Below are positions 20,120 through 30,373 of a DNA stretch of 64,000 nt, one piece after another. Origin of the DNA: an uncultured Bacteroidota bacterium. GTDB taxonomy: Bacteria > Bacteroidota > Bacteroidia > Chitinophagales > Chitinophagaceae. Every line of letters starts with the position of its first letter. Position 1 is the stretch's first letter. The notes under the pieces are model-generated. The model did not search any database. It saw nothing but the letters and a program-made list of their open reading frames with translations, and was not told where the DNA came from. A program made the position numbers and the translations under genes. The stretch covers positions 16,275-80,274 of the forward strand of contig CAIMDZ010000039.1 in the NCBI GenBank assembly GCA_903839875.1, read 5' to 3'.

Positions 20120-20623
20120 AATAACAACCAAAAATTTAATAAAATTATAGCATCAAACTGTAAAGACACCTTTCATTATAAACTATAGTGATAATAAACA
20201 AACCGGTAAACAACAATATCGGGTATAAAAACAACCAATACAGAATTAAAAAACAGACCAAGTATAAACTAAATTTAAAACAAAAAGTAGTGTAATGTAA
20301 ACCAAATTATGTAGTTTCCTAAGATTAGAACCAACAAAACCAAAGTTCAGAAATATCATTGGGAGCATCCTCCTTTTTACCAAAGGATAGAATAAGCGAT
20401 TACGTTACTTGCGATGTACTCTTCATCCTGAGGAACTAAGGCCATCAATAGGAATAGGAACAAATGCACCAAGAAGAAAACAGATTTAATCAACACCCCC
20501 GTAAGTTGAATGTACTATGGGAAAGACAACAAATAGCTTAAGTTACTGACATTGCCTTGTGCACTACCAGAAAAAATAATCAATAACCGATAAAAATCAC
20601 AGTCTCTCGTTTAAAAAGCCACA

Positions 20624-21079
20624 CTATACAAAACCCATTCCCTTCACAAATCTATAACCTAGACTTTCAATAATTTTATAAACTTGCGCACGCTTAAATG
20701 TTACGTGAAATGATTTATGTATGAATTCATTAACCAAAGGGCCACTCCAGATAAGGGCATCAAAACCATTCTTTGTCGGGGATACCTTCAATGCCTCTTT
20801 AAGGATAGATAGCTGGTCAACCGTAAGTACACTTTTTCTGCCTCTACCTTTCTTATCCTTCAATCCATCAACACCAAATTGCTCAAAACGATGAACCCAA
20901 TTTGTAATTTGCTTAAAACTAGTTTGATATAAATCCTCCACCTTTCGGCTTGATTTACCCGCAGCAACAAGATATACGGCATACATACGCATACCTATCA
21001 GATACTTTTCATCCCTTCTTATTAATGCCTTAATCGAATCAGCATCATATCCTTTAACACCTAAAGACTTGCGTGGCAT
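20624..21079 (-). pseudogene. IS630-type transposase N-terminal HTH fragment, no DDE domain in the window
   Basis: KVEDLYQTSFKQITNWVHRFEQFGVDGLKDKKGRGRKSVLTVDQLSILKEAL; no catalytic ORF downstream at 20170-20624. Confidence 0.65.
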
Positions 21080-21191
21080 AATGTAGGTTAAGATTGTAAA
21101 AGTAAAACTATTTGTGTAATTATTTATAAGACAAAAAATAATCAGGAAATTTACAACACATCCAACAGAGTATTCATAAAGAACAAAAAAA

Positions 21192-21212
21192 GGGTGCTCT
21201 TGTGGAGCACCC
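21192..21212 (-). terminator. Intrinsic terminator
   Basis: GGGTGCTC/GAGCACCC hairpin with a U-tract on the minus strand. Confidence 0.75.
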
Positions 21213-21236
21213 CTAAAAAGTATGTTAATCAGGAAC

Positions 21237-23246
21237 TTATCGAACTATAACAAATTTCCTTGAAAGAGCCTGTCCATTAGCATTTACAACAAGGTAGTAA
21301 TTACCAGGAGCAAGATTAGCTGTTGACATTTTGTAAGTTTCAGAAGAAATATTATTGTGACTCTCCTTACTTACGAACCTTCCTAAACCATCTATGATTG
21401 TATAAGTAACTGTGGTAGCAGGATGATCAAGACTAATAGAAACATTGATATACTCAGAAGCAGGATTTGGAGAAAGACTAACATCTGCAAAAGCCTTAAC
21501 GCTTGTAACAGCAACATGAGAACGAGCTGTATCTTTTACAATCAAAGCGATTGAAGGAATCAAACCCTTCATACTACTGTAATTAAATGAATCAATAGAG
21601 TTAACATAAGCTGTCTCACCAAAAGGACATGGTGCAGTTGCACTTGCCGGGCTTGCAGTCATAGTGTTAGTACCAGAATTATAATCACCAGGCCATTCTA
21701 CACCCGAATATTCGATGTAACCAGCATGATTAGCACGGCCATAAACACGTGGGTAAGGATCTAAATAACCATCACAACCTAAGAAGTAAGTAGCAGGAAC
21801 CTCTGCAGCAACATAATACCATGAATTTGAATCAAGTACAATAGGATTAGTAATAGATCCCGTTCCGGGGTCTCCCATCCTTGCCTTAAAAACAACACCT
21901 GAAGTATCTGTTGTGCCATTGAATGCATAAACACCTTGTGAAACAAGCTGAAATTCACCATTCTCTACTAATGAATCATGTGGTTGGCCACCAGAACCAT
22001 CAACCCATTTAAAAACAAACAAATTCATAGGACCTGATGTGATAGGGCCTAATGTACCATTCGGATTGTAGATAGAAAACTGTACACTACTTATTCCTTT
22101 ACCACCATGTGCAACATAATACATTGGGCCCCAGGTGTAATCAGGAGGGGTAGTACCACCAATACCTTCAAAAATAGTAGCTATAGGTGCATTCTTAACG
22201 AAATCATACCTTGATTTGGAATAAACACTGTCTGTAGTATAGAAGGAAACCGTAGTAGTATTATCAAGCGGATACTGATCAACAGTATCTGACATGATAG
22301 TGTACTTCAAGTCAAATCTTCCTTTACCAGGAGTACCGGTAGGTGCAAAGTTGTACTCGTTACTTGCAAAAATTGCATAAATAGAATCAATCGCATTAAA
22401 ATTAGCTTCCGCAGCGGTAGTATCAGTATATATCAAGTTCTGTAAACCACCATTAGGTGTAAAATACAATGCTCCTGCAACCTTAACATTCACACCTGCA
22501 CTTGTACCATAGTTAGCAACAAACGCGCCGTCAAGACCCTTATATGCCACTGGATTGCCACTTGAAACTAATTGATCAGCAGGTATAGCAAAAGCATGCC
22601 ATCCCGCTACGCCGCCAGGAACAAACCCCATATCATTTCTGTTACCAAGACCCCATGGAGTAATAGTCATCTTAACCGGAACACCAGCTCTGTACTGGCC
22701 ACTGATAGCCATACCATCAAGGTTACCAACCATAAAAACCGGGATTGTTACACCTCCGCCTGAGGCGCCTGCGGCCATACCTATAGGACCCATACCAGGG
22801 TATTCATTTATAAGTACTACCGCTACTGCTCCGGCAGTTTGAGCGTTTAATGCTTTTAAACCAAACTCACAAGCACCACCACCTAATGGACCGCGCCAGA
22901 TAACGGCAATCTTACCACCCATAGAATACGGAAATGATGTGCAACCAAATGAATCTGCGGTTGAGTCCATAATAATAGGAACATTTACCAAAGGAGTAGT
23001 TACAGGAGCTCCCCAGGGAGTTGCTCCGCTCCACGCTGCAGTATATGCCTTATCACCTGCAATAGCAGCAGGGGTAGTTACTTCGAATCTTAGCCCTACG
23101 TAATCTTTATACCAGTTAGAGCTGGTTGCAGTGCCACCTATTGTTTGAGGGCCAAAAGCATAAGGATGAATTTGTCCTGATGCTGAGCTAGCTACGCCTA
23201 AAAGCGCGACAATTAATAATTTCTTAACAGCGTTAAATTGCTTCAT
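21237..23246 (-). CDS. T9SS type A sorting-domain protein with PA-like region
   Basis: C-terminal LSPNPASEYINVSISL...LAPGNYYLVVNANGQALSRKFVIVR; N-terminal signal peptide. Confidence 0.85.
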   Translation of the reverse strand: MKQFNAVKKLLIVALLGVASSASGQIHPYAFGPQTIGGTATSSNWYKDYVGLRFEVTTPAAIAGDKAYTAAWSGATPWGAPVTTPLVNVPIIMDSTADSFGCTSFPYSMGGKIAVIWRGPLGGGACEFGLKALNAQTAGAVAVVLINEYPGMGPIGMAAGASGGGVTIPVFMVGNLDGMAISGQYRAGVPVKMTITPWGLGNRNDMGFVPGGVAGWHAFAIPADQLVSSGNPVAYKGLDGAFVANYGTSAGVNVKVAGALYFTPNGGLQNLIYTDTTAAEANFNAIDSIYAIFASNEYNFAPTGTPGKGRFDLKYTIMSDTVDQYPLDNTTTVSFYTTDSVYSKSRYDFVKNAPIATIFEGIGGTTPPDYTWGPMYYVAHGGKGISSVQFSIYNPNGTLGPITSGPMNLFVFKWVDGSGGQPHDSLVENGEFQLVSQGVYAFNGTTDTSGVVFKARMGDPGTGSITNPIVLDSNSWYYVAAEVPATYFLGCDGYLDPYPRVYGRANHAGYIEYSGVEWPGDYNSGTNTMTASPASATAPCPFGETAYVNSIDSFNYSSMKGLIPSIALIVKDTARSHVAVTSVKAFADVSLSPNPASEYINVSISLDHPATTVTYTIIDGLGRFVSKESHNNISSETYKMSTANLAPGNYYLVVNANGQALSRKFVIVR

Positions 23247-23353
23247 ACAAAATAATATTTTTGATTAGATTTTGCCGCTAAGTTATAGATAATCTTAGTA
23301 ATAAAAAAAAATACCCTTTTGACAGATGATATTTTTTATAAATTAATATTATA

Positions 23354-24349
23354 TTAACCTCGGATTCCTAATTTCCTGCTTAACTCCATCATTCTGTCAA
23401 TTGGTATCCTGGAAGCCACTCTTAAATCTTCATCCATGATAATTTCAGGTTGTTCATACTTCATGCACAAATACAATTTTTCCAGCGTATTCAATTTCAT
23501 ATGCGGACAGTCATTACAGGCACATGCGTTATCAGGCGGAGCAGCAATAAATGTTTTAGCAGGCGCATTCTGTTGCATTCTATGCAAAATACCTGCCTCT
23601 GTAGCTACAATAAATAGATTGGAATCATCCTCTTCAGTGAATTTAAGCAATTGAGTTGTAGAACCGATAAAATCAGCAATGTTTAAAACTGCATCTTCAC
23701 ATTCAGGATGTGCAATCAGTTTTGCATCAGGATGTCTTGATTTCAGCCGAATAATTTTTTCTAAAGAAAATAGCTCATGAACCATACATACTCCATTCCA
23801 TAACAACATACTCCTGCCGGTTTCCTTATTAATATAAGCTCCAAGATTTTTATCAGGAGCAAAAATAATATTCTGATCTTTAGGAAGGCTCTCTACAATT
23901 AGTCGCGCATTAGATGAGGTACAAATAATATCACTCAAAGCCTTGATGCCCGCTGAACAATTAATATAAGAAATAACTAAATGATCAGGATGTTTATCTT
24001 TAAATAATTTAAACAAATGCGGTGGGCAACTATCACTTAAAGAACAACCGGCTTTAAGATCAGGGAGTAAAACTTTTTTCTTGGGATTTAATATCTTGGC
24101 TGTTTCAGCCATAAAATGAACTCCGGCGAAAACAATAATATCTGCGTCTGTTTTTTCTGCCTTTTGTGCTAAACCCAAACTATCCCCTATATAATCAGCT
24201 ATATCCTGTATATCAGGTTCCTGGTAATAATGAGCTAGAACAATCGCATTTTTCTCTTTCTTTAATTTATTAATTTCAAAAAACAGATCAATAGACGGAT
24301 CAATATCCATATCTAAAAAGCCAACTTCATTCAATTTATTCAAATCCAT
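23354..24349 (-). CDS. nadA: Quinolinate synthase NadA
   Basis: [48 protein letters not shown]. Confidence 0.96.
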   Translation of the reverse strand: MDLNKLNEVGFLDMDIDPSIDLFFEINKLKKEKNAIVLAHYYQEPDIQDIADYIGDSLGLAQKAEKTDADIIVFAGVHFMAETAKILNPKKKVLLPDLKAGCSLSDSCPPHLFKLFKDKHPDHLVISYINCSAGIKALSDIICTSSNARLIVESLPKDQNIIFAPDKNLGAYINKETGRSMLLWNGVCMVHELFSLEKIIRLKSRHPDAKLIAHPECEDAVLNIADFIGSTTQLLKFTEEDDSNLFIVATEAGILHRMQQNAPAKTFIAAPPDNACACNDCPHMKLNTLEKLYLCMKYEQPEIIMDEDLRVASRIPIDRMMELSRKLGIRG

Positions 24350-24359
24350 AACCTAAGGT

Positions 24360-25150
24360 AAAGAAGTACAAAATTAGACAAATAATATAACAGACCACCT
24401 CAAAGAAAATATAATTGTACAATAACGACCCACTCAAACCATAGTTATCCGCTTAGTGAGAATGTCAAAATAACTATCCAACTTCGTAGGATTTATTTTG
24501 ACATCTTCACTTATTCACATTCCTAATAATTCTTTTTAAACTTTTTTAAAAAATCTACTTACTACTATTAGGGTTGGGGATTGGGGGAATAAAAAAAGTT
24601 GTTCCTATTGTAATTTCAATTTTAGTTTTTTATCCACAGATCAATGATAATTTACTAACACAAAAAAACCAGTAAATTCAACGAACTAACACCAAAATTG
24701 TGAATTGTTAGTAGAAAAAGCTGTTAGTTAAATTATCCACCTGAATATCGTAATAGTCTGTGGACAACCACAAATTTTTGCTAATAATCTGCAAAAACTC
24801 ATTACGTAAATATAGTTATAAGATTTGCAGCTAATCTTATACAATGATGTTGCATGGTTATCCACACAAAAAAATACAGAATAAATAGTACGAAAGAATA
24901 ATTGAGACGTCTTTAAATATATATTAGCAATATAACAAGGAAGAAAGTATTAAACGATTAACCATACCCACTGGTAATCCATATTTATAGATCATTAATA
25001 AACAATTTTTGGAGAGGTAATTTAGCCGTGATAAATAAAACAATAAGCTATATATAAAAATAAAGAGCTTTAATCCAATAATAACGCTACAAAATCTCAA
25101 TTTTTCCCATAAATTTGCCGTCCTTATTATAAAAACATCACAAACCTGCA
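24360..25150. other. Putative chromosomal replication origin (oriC)
   Basis: AT-rich 0.8-kb intergenic region; DnaA boxes TTATCCACA (24630-24638, 24858-24866), TTATCCACC (24733-24741), TTGTCCACA on minus (24759-24767); genes diverge on both sides. Confidence 0.75.
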
Positions 25151-27337
25151 ATGTCTGTAATACAAACGATTAGAAATAGGTACGGAAAAATAGCCGGCGG
25201 CGTTATAGCAATCTCGCTGATTGGTTTTATTGTACAGGATGCTCTTAATGGCTCTCTTAGAAATTGGTTTAGCGGCCATGATTCCAATGTCATGAAGGTC
25301 AACGGTACAAAAATAGACCCCAAAGATTACCAGATTCGTCTGAAGGAATATGAGACCTTGTATGGCATGTTCAATAAAAACCGGCCCCTTGATGATCAGA
25401 CCAGAGCTCAGATGAATGAGCAGGTTGTTCAGATGGTGGTTTATGAAACTGTCGTAGGAGATCAATGCGATAAATTAGGTATCCAAACATCTGACGATGA
25501 AAAAAAGGAACTTATTTATGGTGAGAATGCCGACCAGTTGGTAAGGCAGTTCCAGATTGAAGGACAGCAAATCTTCGTCAATGGCCAAACCGGCCAGTTC
25601 GATCCGCAGATGATAAAACAATTTGAGGAGGCAATAACCAAAGATCCGCAGAAGTATGATCCTAACGGAAAATTAAAGGAACAATGGCAAATGGTGAAAT
25701 CGTATGTTTTACGTACAAGCCGCATAAACAAATTCAATGCATTGTTTGCAGGCTCAGTTTATACGCCATTATATTTTCTGAAGAGAAACGTAACAGACCA
25801 GGGCGCAATGGCTTCAATAAAATATATCAAGGTGCCATACAGTGCAATTGCTGATAATGATATTAAGGTTACTGACGATGATATCAAAGAGTATCTTAAA
25901 AAGCATTCGGCAGCTTACCAGACTGACCAGCCAACGCGCACTATTGAATATGTGTCCTTTGATATTATTCCATCGTCAGCAGATACCAGCAGGCAAATTG
26001 AATCACTGAACCAGATCAAGGATGATTTTACTGCAGCCAAAGACAACAAATCTTTTGTAAACAGTAAATCGGAAGATGGCAACGCTTATACTGAAATGTA
26101 TTTAAACAAGCGCACATTCATGTCGAGGTATGCAGATTCTATTTCCGGTCTGCCGGTAGGAACCGTATATGGTCCGTATTTTGAAAATGGCGGTTATAAG
26201 CTTTCGAAAGTTGTTGACAGAAAAACTTTTCCAGACTCTGTAAAACTCAGGCATATATTAGTAAAGACAAAGGAGCGCAGCAATGAAGTTATGGATTCAA
26301 CAGCTGCAAGCATGAAAATTGACAGTGCAATTGCTGCCATCAACAGTGGCGCAAAATGGGATTCAATTGTTGCAGTATATTCACAGGATGAAGGAAGTAA
26401 TAAAAAAGGTGGAGAATATTGGTTTACCCTGCAGCAGAAACCGGGGATAGCAAAAGAATTCGGGGATTTTGTTTTTGATGGCAAGACCGGCGATAAGAAA
26501 AAAGTAAAGGTTTCAAACGATAACTATTCCGGGTACCATTATATAGAGATACTGGAACAAAAAACTATTGAGCCTGCAATACAACTGGCTACAATTACTA
26601 AACCCCTGTCGCCCAGCGACAGCACGAACAATGCGATCTATGGTAAGGCGAATGAGTTTGCCGGTAAAAACACCAATGGGGCAGACTTTGATGCGTCAAT
26701 AAAAAAATTGAATTATGACAAGAGGGTAGGCGATAATATTAAAGTAACCAGCTTTACTATTACCGGCCTCGGACCATCAAGGGAAATAATCAAGTGGGCA
26801 TTCAGCCATAAGGTTGGGGAAATTTCGAGCGTATTCCAGTTAAGTGGCCAAAGATATGTAGTTGCAAAACTTACAGGAATTGAAGAAAAAGGGACGCCGG
26901 CAATAACAGCCACAAACCGTCCGATGCTGGAACAGAAAGTAAGGGAAGAGAAAAAGGCGGAACAGATCATTAAGAAATATACAGGATCTTTGGAGTCAAT
27001 AGCATCAGCTTCAAACCAGCAAGTACAACAATCAGACTCTGTAGCGCTTAGTGGATATATTCCCGGTCTTGGATTTGAGCCGAAGGTGGTAGGTTATACA
27101 TTTTGTCAAACGTTCCAACCCAATACTGTATCGCCCGGAATTAAAGGACAAGGCGGAGTGTATTTTATTTCTGTTTTAAAACGCGAAAACACACCGTCTG
27201 ATCCGAACATGATGCAAATGCAAATGGCACAGCAACGTTACCAGATTGAAAGCCAGTCAAGGAATGCCATTTCACAAATGTTACAGCAGTCTGTTATTAA
27301 AAGAGCGGATGTAAAATATAATGCGGAAAACTTTTAA
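25151..27337 (+). CDS. SurA-N/PpiD-like peptidylprolyl isomerase (parvulin type)
   Basis: MSVIQTIRNRYGKIAGGVIAISLIGFIVQDAL; parvulin core VKLRHILVKTKERSNEV...VYSQDEGSNKKGGEYWF. Confidence 0.92.
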   Translation: MSVIQTIRNRYGKIAGGVIAISLIGFIVQDALNGSLRNWFSGHDSNVMKVNGTKIDPKDYQIRLKEYETLYGMFNKNRPLDDQTRAQMNEQVVQMVVYETVVGDQCDKLGIQTSDDEKKELIYGENADQLVRQFQIEGQQIFVNGQTGQFDPQMIKQFEEAITKDPQKYDPNGKLKEQWQMVKSYVLRTSRINKFNALFAGSVYTPLYFLKRNVTDQGAMASIKYIKVPYSAIADNDIKVTDDDIKEYLKKHSAAYQTDQPTRTIEYVSFDIIPSSADTSRQIESLNQIKDDFTAAKDNKSFVNSKSEDGNAYTEMYLNKRTFMSRYADSISGLPVGTVYGPYFENGGYKLSKVVDRKTFPDSVKLRHILVKTKERSNEVMDSTAASMKIDSAIAAINSGAKWDSIVAVYSQDEGSNKKGGEYWFTLQQKPGIAKEFGDFVFDGKTGDKKKVKVSNDNYSGYHYIEILEQKTIEPAIQLATITKPLSPSDSTNNAIYGKANEFAGKNTNGADFDASIKKLNYDKRVGDNIKVTSFTITGLGPSREIIKWAFSHKVGEISSVFQLSGQRYVVAKLTGIEEKGTPAITATNRPMLEQKVREEKKAEQIIKKYTGSLESIASASNQQVQQSDSVALSGYIPGLGFEPKVVGYTFCQTFQPNTVSPGIKGQGGVYFISVLKRENTPSDPNMMQMQMAQQRYQIESQSRNAISQMLQQSVIKRADVKYNAENF

Positions 27338-27404
27338 TGGTTTCTCAGGCAAGGATATTTCAAATAACCCCGGGCCCAAAGGAAAGATATAAAAATAGTA
27401 CTAT

Positions 27405-27439
27405 AGAGGTTGTTCCCCAATGAGGAGCAACCTCTTTTA
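27405..27439 (+). terminator. Intrinsic terminator
   Basis: agaggttgttcc...ggagcaacctct plus tttt. Confidence 0.75.
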
Positions 27440-27490
27440 CATTTATTGGCTTAAATTTGAAATAAATTAAAAACTATTTTGTAATTTGTA

Positions 27491-28036
27491 GTGATGAGTG
27501 AGCGTATCATAACACTTTTTGGAGAAGAGTTGGTCCCGGAACAAATAAAAGCCGTAGGACGAAGCCGTGCAAAAAAGAAAACAGATGAAATTAAAGGAGA
27601 GGAAAATAAACCAGAGGAAAAGAAAATTGTAGCACCCGAACCGGTAGAAAATCAACCGGAAATACCTGAAATAACCATTGTTGAAGAACCGAAGGATTTC
27701 GAATTGCCCGAAGAATGGAGTGGAGATAAACATTATTATTCGATAGGAGAGGTTGCATCTCTTTTCAAAGTAAAAACATCCCATATCCGCTTCTGGACAA
27801 ATGAATTCAAACTTAAGGTTCGGACAACCCGCAAAGGAGACCGGTTGTATACTCCGGAACAGATCCGCGAGCTACGCGCCATTCATCACCTGGTAAAGGA
27901 GCGGGGATTTACACTTACAGGTGCAAAAGCGAAATTAAAAACGCAAAATAATAGGGATGTGGAAACTATAGACCTGAAACAAGCCCTGTTGCAATTAAGA
28001 AACCAGCTGGTTATTATCAGAAATAAACTGAACTAA
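27491..28036 (+). CDS. MerR family transcriptional regulator
   Basis: YYSIGEVASLFKVKTSHIRFWTNEFKLKVRTTRKGDRLYTPEQIRELRAIHHL. Confidence 0.9.
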   Translation: MMSERIITLFGEELVPEQIKAVGRSRAKKKTDEIKGEENKPEEKKIVAPEPVENQPEIPEITIVEEPKDFELPEEWSGDKHYYSIGEVASLFKVKTSHIRFWTNEFKLKVRTTRKGDRLYTPEQIRELRAIHHLVKERGFTLTGAKAKLKTQNNRDVETIDLKQALLQLRNQLVIIRNKLN

Positions 28037-28073
28037 GGGGAAACCATGATAAAATGAGCATTGCCGAATCAAT

Positions 28074-28589
28074 ATGAGAACAATAATTTTTTCAGTTTTT
28101 TTAATGATCAATGTGTCTGCATTTGCGCAAACTCCGGCCTATGATATTTCAAAAGATCCAAAGAATGGAGAAATAACGTTCAGAGGCCCGGTTACTTTTG
28201 AAGACCTGGAAAAGGAACCAACCTTTACCTGGCTTACGACAGGCAGGGATGAATATAAACCGGATGAAAATAAAGTAAAATTTATCCGCGAAAAAATAGC
28301 TGCCGGTAATTATACTTTTGTTGTTTTCCTTGGCACTTGGTGTAGCGATTCTCACGACCTCGTACCAAGATTTAGGAAAGTACTGGAGTTAATTAAATTC
28401 CCGCTTACTAAAGTAACCATGTATGGCACTGACCGGGAAAAAACAACAAAAAATGGCGAAGAAAAGCAATACCGGGTAACACTTGTGCCCACAATAATTT
28501 TATTTGAAAATGATAAAGAATCAGGACGTATAACAGAAACGGTACAAAAAAGTATAGAAGATGATATCGCGTCCTTTTTTCCTGACTAA
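28074..28589 (+). CDS. Thioredoxin-fold secreted protein
   Basis: Signal peptide; VVFLGTWCSDSHDLVPRFRKVL; VTLVPTIILFEND. Confidence 0.8.
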   Translation: MRTIIFSVFLMINVSAFAQTPAYDISKDPKNGEITFRGPVTFEDLEKEPTFTWLTTGRDEYKPDENKVKFIREKIAAGNYTFVVFLGTWCSDSHDLVPRFRKVLELIKFPLTKVTMYGTDREKTTKNGEEKQYRVTLVPTIILFENDKESGRITETVQKSIEDDIASFFPD

Positions 28590-28722
28590 AAAATGGTCTG
28601 CGGGTTTTCAAAATTTTCAATATCTCCCCACGCAATATTTCGATAATAAGTTTTATTGTCTTTAACCATCTAAGAGGATTGAGGGGAGAATAATTACTTT
28701 TGTTGCAATTATTAATACGATT

Positions 28723-30195
28723 ATGGAATTACCAGCACATATATCCATTGAAACCCTAAAGAACCTTTCCGGCACTTTGGAATTATCTGCAGAAGCAATA
28801 AACCGGATATCCATCAACAGAGCCTACCTGGATAACATACTAAAATCGGGTAAAACATTTTATGGCATCAATACAGGTTTCGGGTCATTGTGCAATGTAC
28901 GGATCAGGGATCATGAGCTGGAGCAACTCCAGGAAAACCTTGTTTGCTCACATGCCTGTGGAATGGGCGATGAAGTGCCGGAGGAAATAGTCCGGTTAAT
29001 GCTCTTATTAAAAGTGCATGGTCTTAGCCAGGGGTATAGTGGCGTCAGGCCCGGGATCGTGCAGCGGCTTGCCGATTTTTATAACATGGGAATAACACCT
29101 GTGGTTTATGAATTAGGTTCTTTGGGCGCATCCGGTGACCTGGCGCCGCTCGCACATCTGAGTATGCCTCTTTTTGGTAAAGGTAGGGTAAATTATAAAG
29201 GAGCAAAAATAACTGCTGCTGAAGCGCTGAAGCAAACCGGACTGCAACCACTGGTGCTGGCTGCAAAGGAAGGGCTTGCGCTGCTGAATGGTACACAGTT
29301 TATGAGTTCATACATCTGCTGGTCGTTAATGGTTGCAAAAAAACTACTGGTATGGGCCGATATTATTGGGGCTATGTCGGCGGATGCTTTCCTGGCTAAA
29401 GATGAACCTTTTAAACCGCCTGTTCACAGGGTTCGTCCGCACAAAGGGCAGATAACCACTGCGGCTAATATGCTGAAGTTTCTGGCTGGCAGCGAACTGC
29501 AGCAAATGCAAAAGGAACAGGTACAGGATCCTTATTCATTCAGATGCATACCGCAGGTGCATGGTGCAACGAAGGATGTAACCGATACGGTGGCCAGCGT
29601 ACTGGAAACAGAGATAAATTCTGTTACCGATAACCCGATCGTGTTTCATGATGAGGATGCTATAATGAGTGGAGGAAATTTTCACGGGCAAACCCTGGCG
29701 CTGCATGCTGATTTCATGGCAATTGCAATCGCAGAGTTGGCAAATATTTCGGAGCGCAGGACTTACCTGCTCGTTAGCGGGCAACGAGGCCTTCCTCCGT
29801 TCCTGGCGCCAAATGCAGGATTGAACAGTGGTTTCATGATTGCGCAATATACAGCGGCTGCAATAGTAAGTCAGAATAAACAATTCTGTACGCCGGCATC
29901 TGTAGATAGTATTGTTAGCAGCAACGGTCAGGAGGACCATGTAAGCATGGGCGCGAATGCCGCTACCAAGTTGAGACATGTGGTTCAGAATGTGCAGCGT
30001 GTTTTAGGAATAGAATTGCTGACAGCTGCTCAGGCACTGGATCTGCGCCGCCCGCAGAAATCATCACCCGTTCTGGAAAAGGTATGGAGCGCCCTGAGAA
30101 GCGAAACCAACTTTATGGCAGAAGATGAAGTACTGCATTATAAGCTGATAGTGGCTGAAAGATTCCTGGATAGAGATCCTGAAGTTTTTTTGTAG
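28723..30195 (+). CDS. hutH: Histidine ammonia-lyase
   Basis: GINTGFGSLCNV; ASGDLAPLAHLSMPL (MIO motif); SGGNFHGQTLALHADFMAIAIAELANISERR. Confidence 0.95.
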   Translation: MELPAHISIETLKNLSGTLELSAEAINRISINRAYLDNILKSGKTFYGINTGFGSLCNVRIRDHELEQLQENLVCSHACGMGDEVPEEIVRLMLLLKVHGLSQGYSGVRPGIVQRLADFYNMGITPVVYELGSLGASGDLAPLAHLSMPLFGKGRVNYKGAKITAAEALKQTGLQPLVLAAKEGLALLNGTQFMSSYICWSLMVAKKLLVWADIIGAMSADAFLAKDEPFKPPVHRVRPHKGQITTAANMLKFLAGSELQQMQKEQVQDPYSFRCIPQVHGATKDVTDTVASVLETEINSVTDNPIVFHDEDAIMSGGNFHGQTLALHADFMAIAIAELANISERRTYLLVSGQRGLPPFLAPNAGLNSGFMIAQYTAAAIVSQNKQFCTPASVDSIVSSNGQEDHVSMGANAATKLRHVVQNVQRVLGIELLTAAQALDLRRPQKSSPVLEKVWSALRSETNFMAEDEVLHYKLIVAERFLDRDPEVFL

Positions 30196-30222
30196 GAGTA
30201 AGCGTATTTCATAATCGTAAAG

Positions 30223-30309
30223 AAGTCTGGAGGACTTCAAGGTGAATAGCTGCCGGTGAAACCGGCGGTACTAAAGAAAAGTGACACAACCCCAGCGGGG
30301 TTGAATGTG
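30223..30309. repeat. Triple-hairpin intergenic repeat, copy 2
   Basis: aagtctggaggactt...gaatagctgccggtgaaaccggcgg...acacaaccccagcggggttgaatgtg. Confidence 0.85.
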
Positions 30310-30373
30310 ATATAGGTAATACCAAAGCCGTCAAAGTAAAGACATGATAGAGTTTCGGAATGAGCGCAGGATC

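Noticed and set aside
21740-21760. CACGTG-containing sequence (aaacacgtgggtaag) as a third parS
   Set aside because: Flanks do not match TGTTNCACGTGNAACA.
28723-30195. Histidine-utilisation operon
   Set aside because: Only hutH is present in this window; no hutU/hutI/hutG neighbours, so no operon claim.
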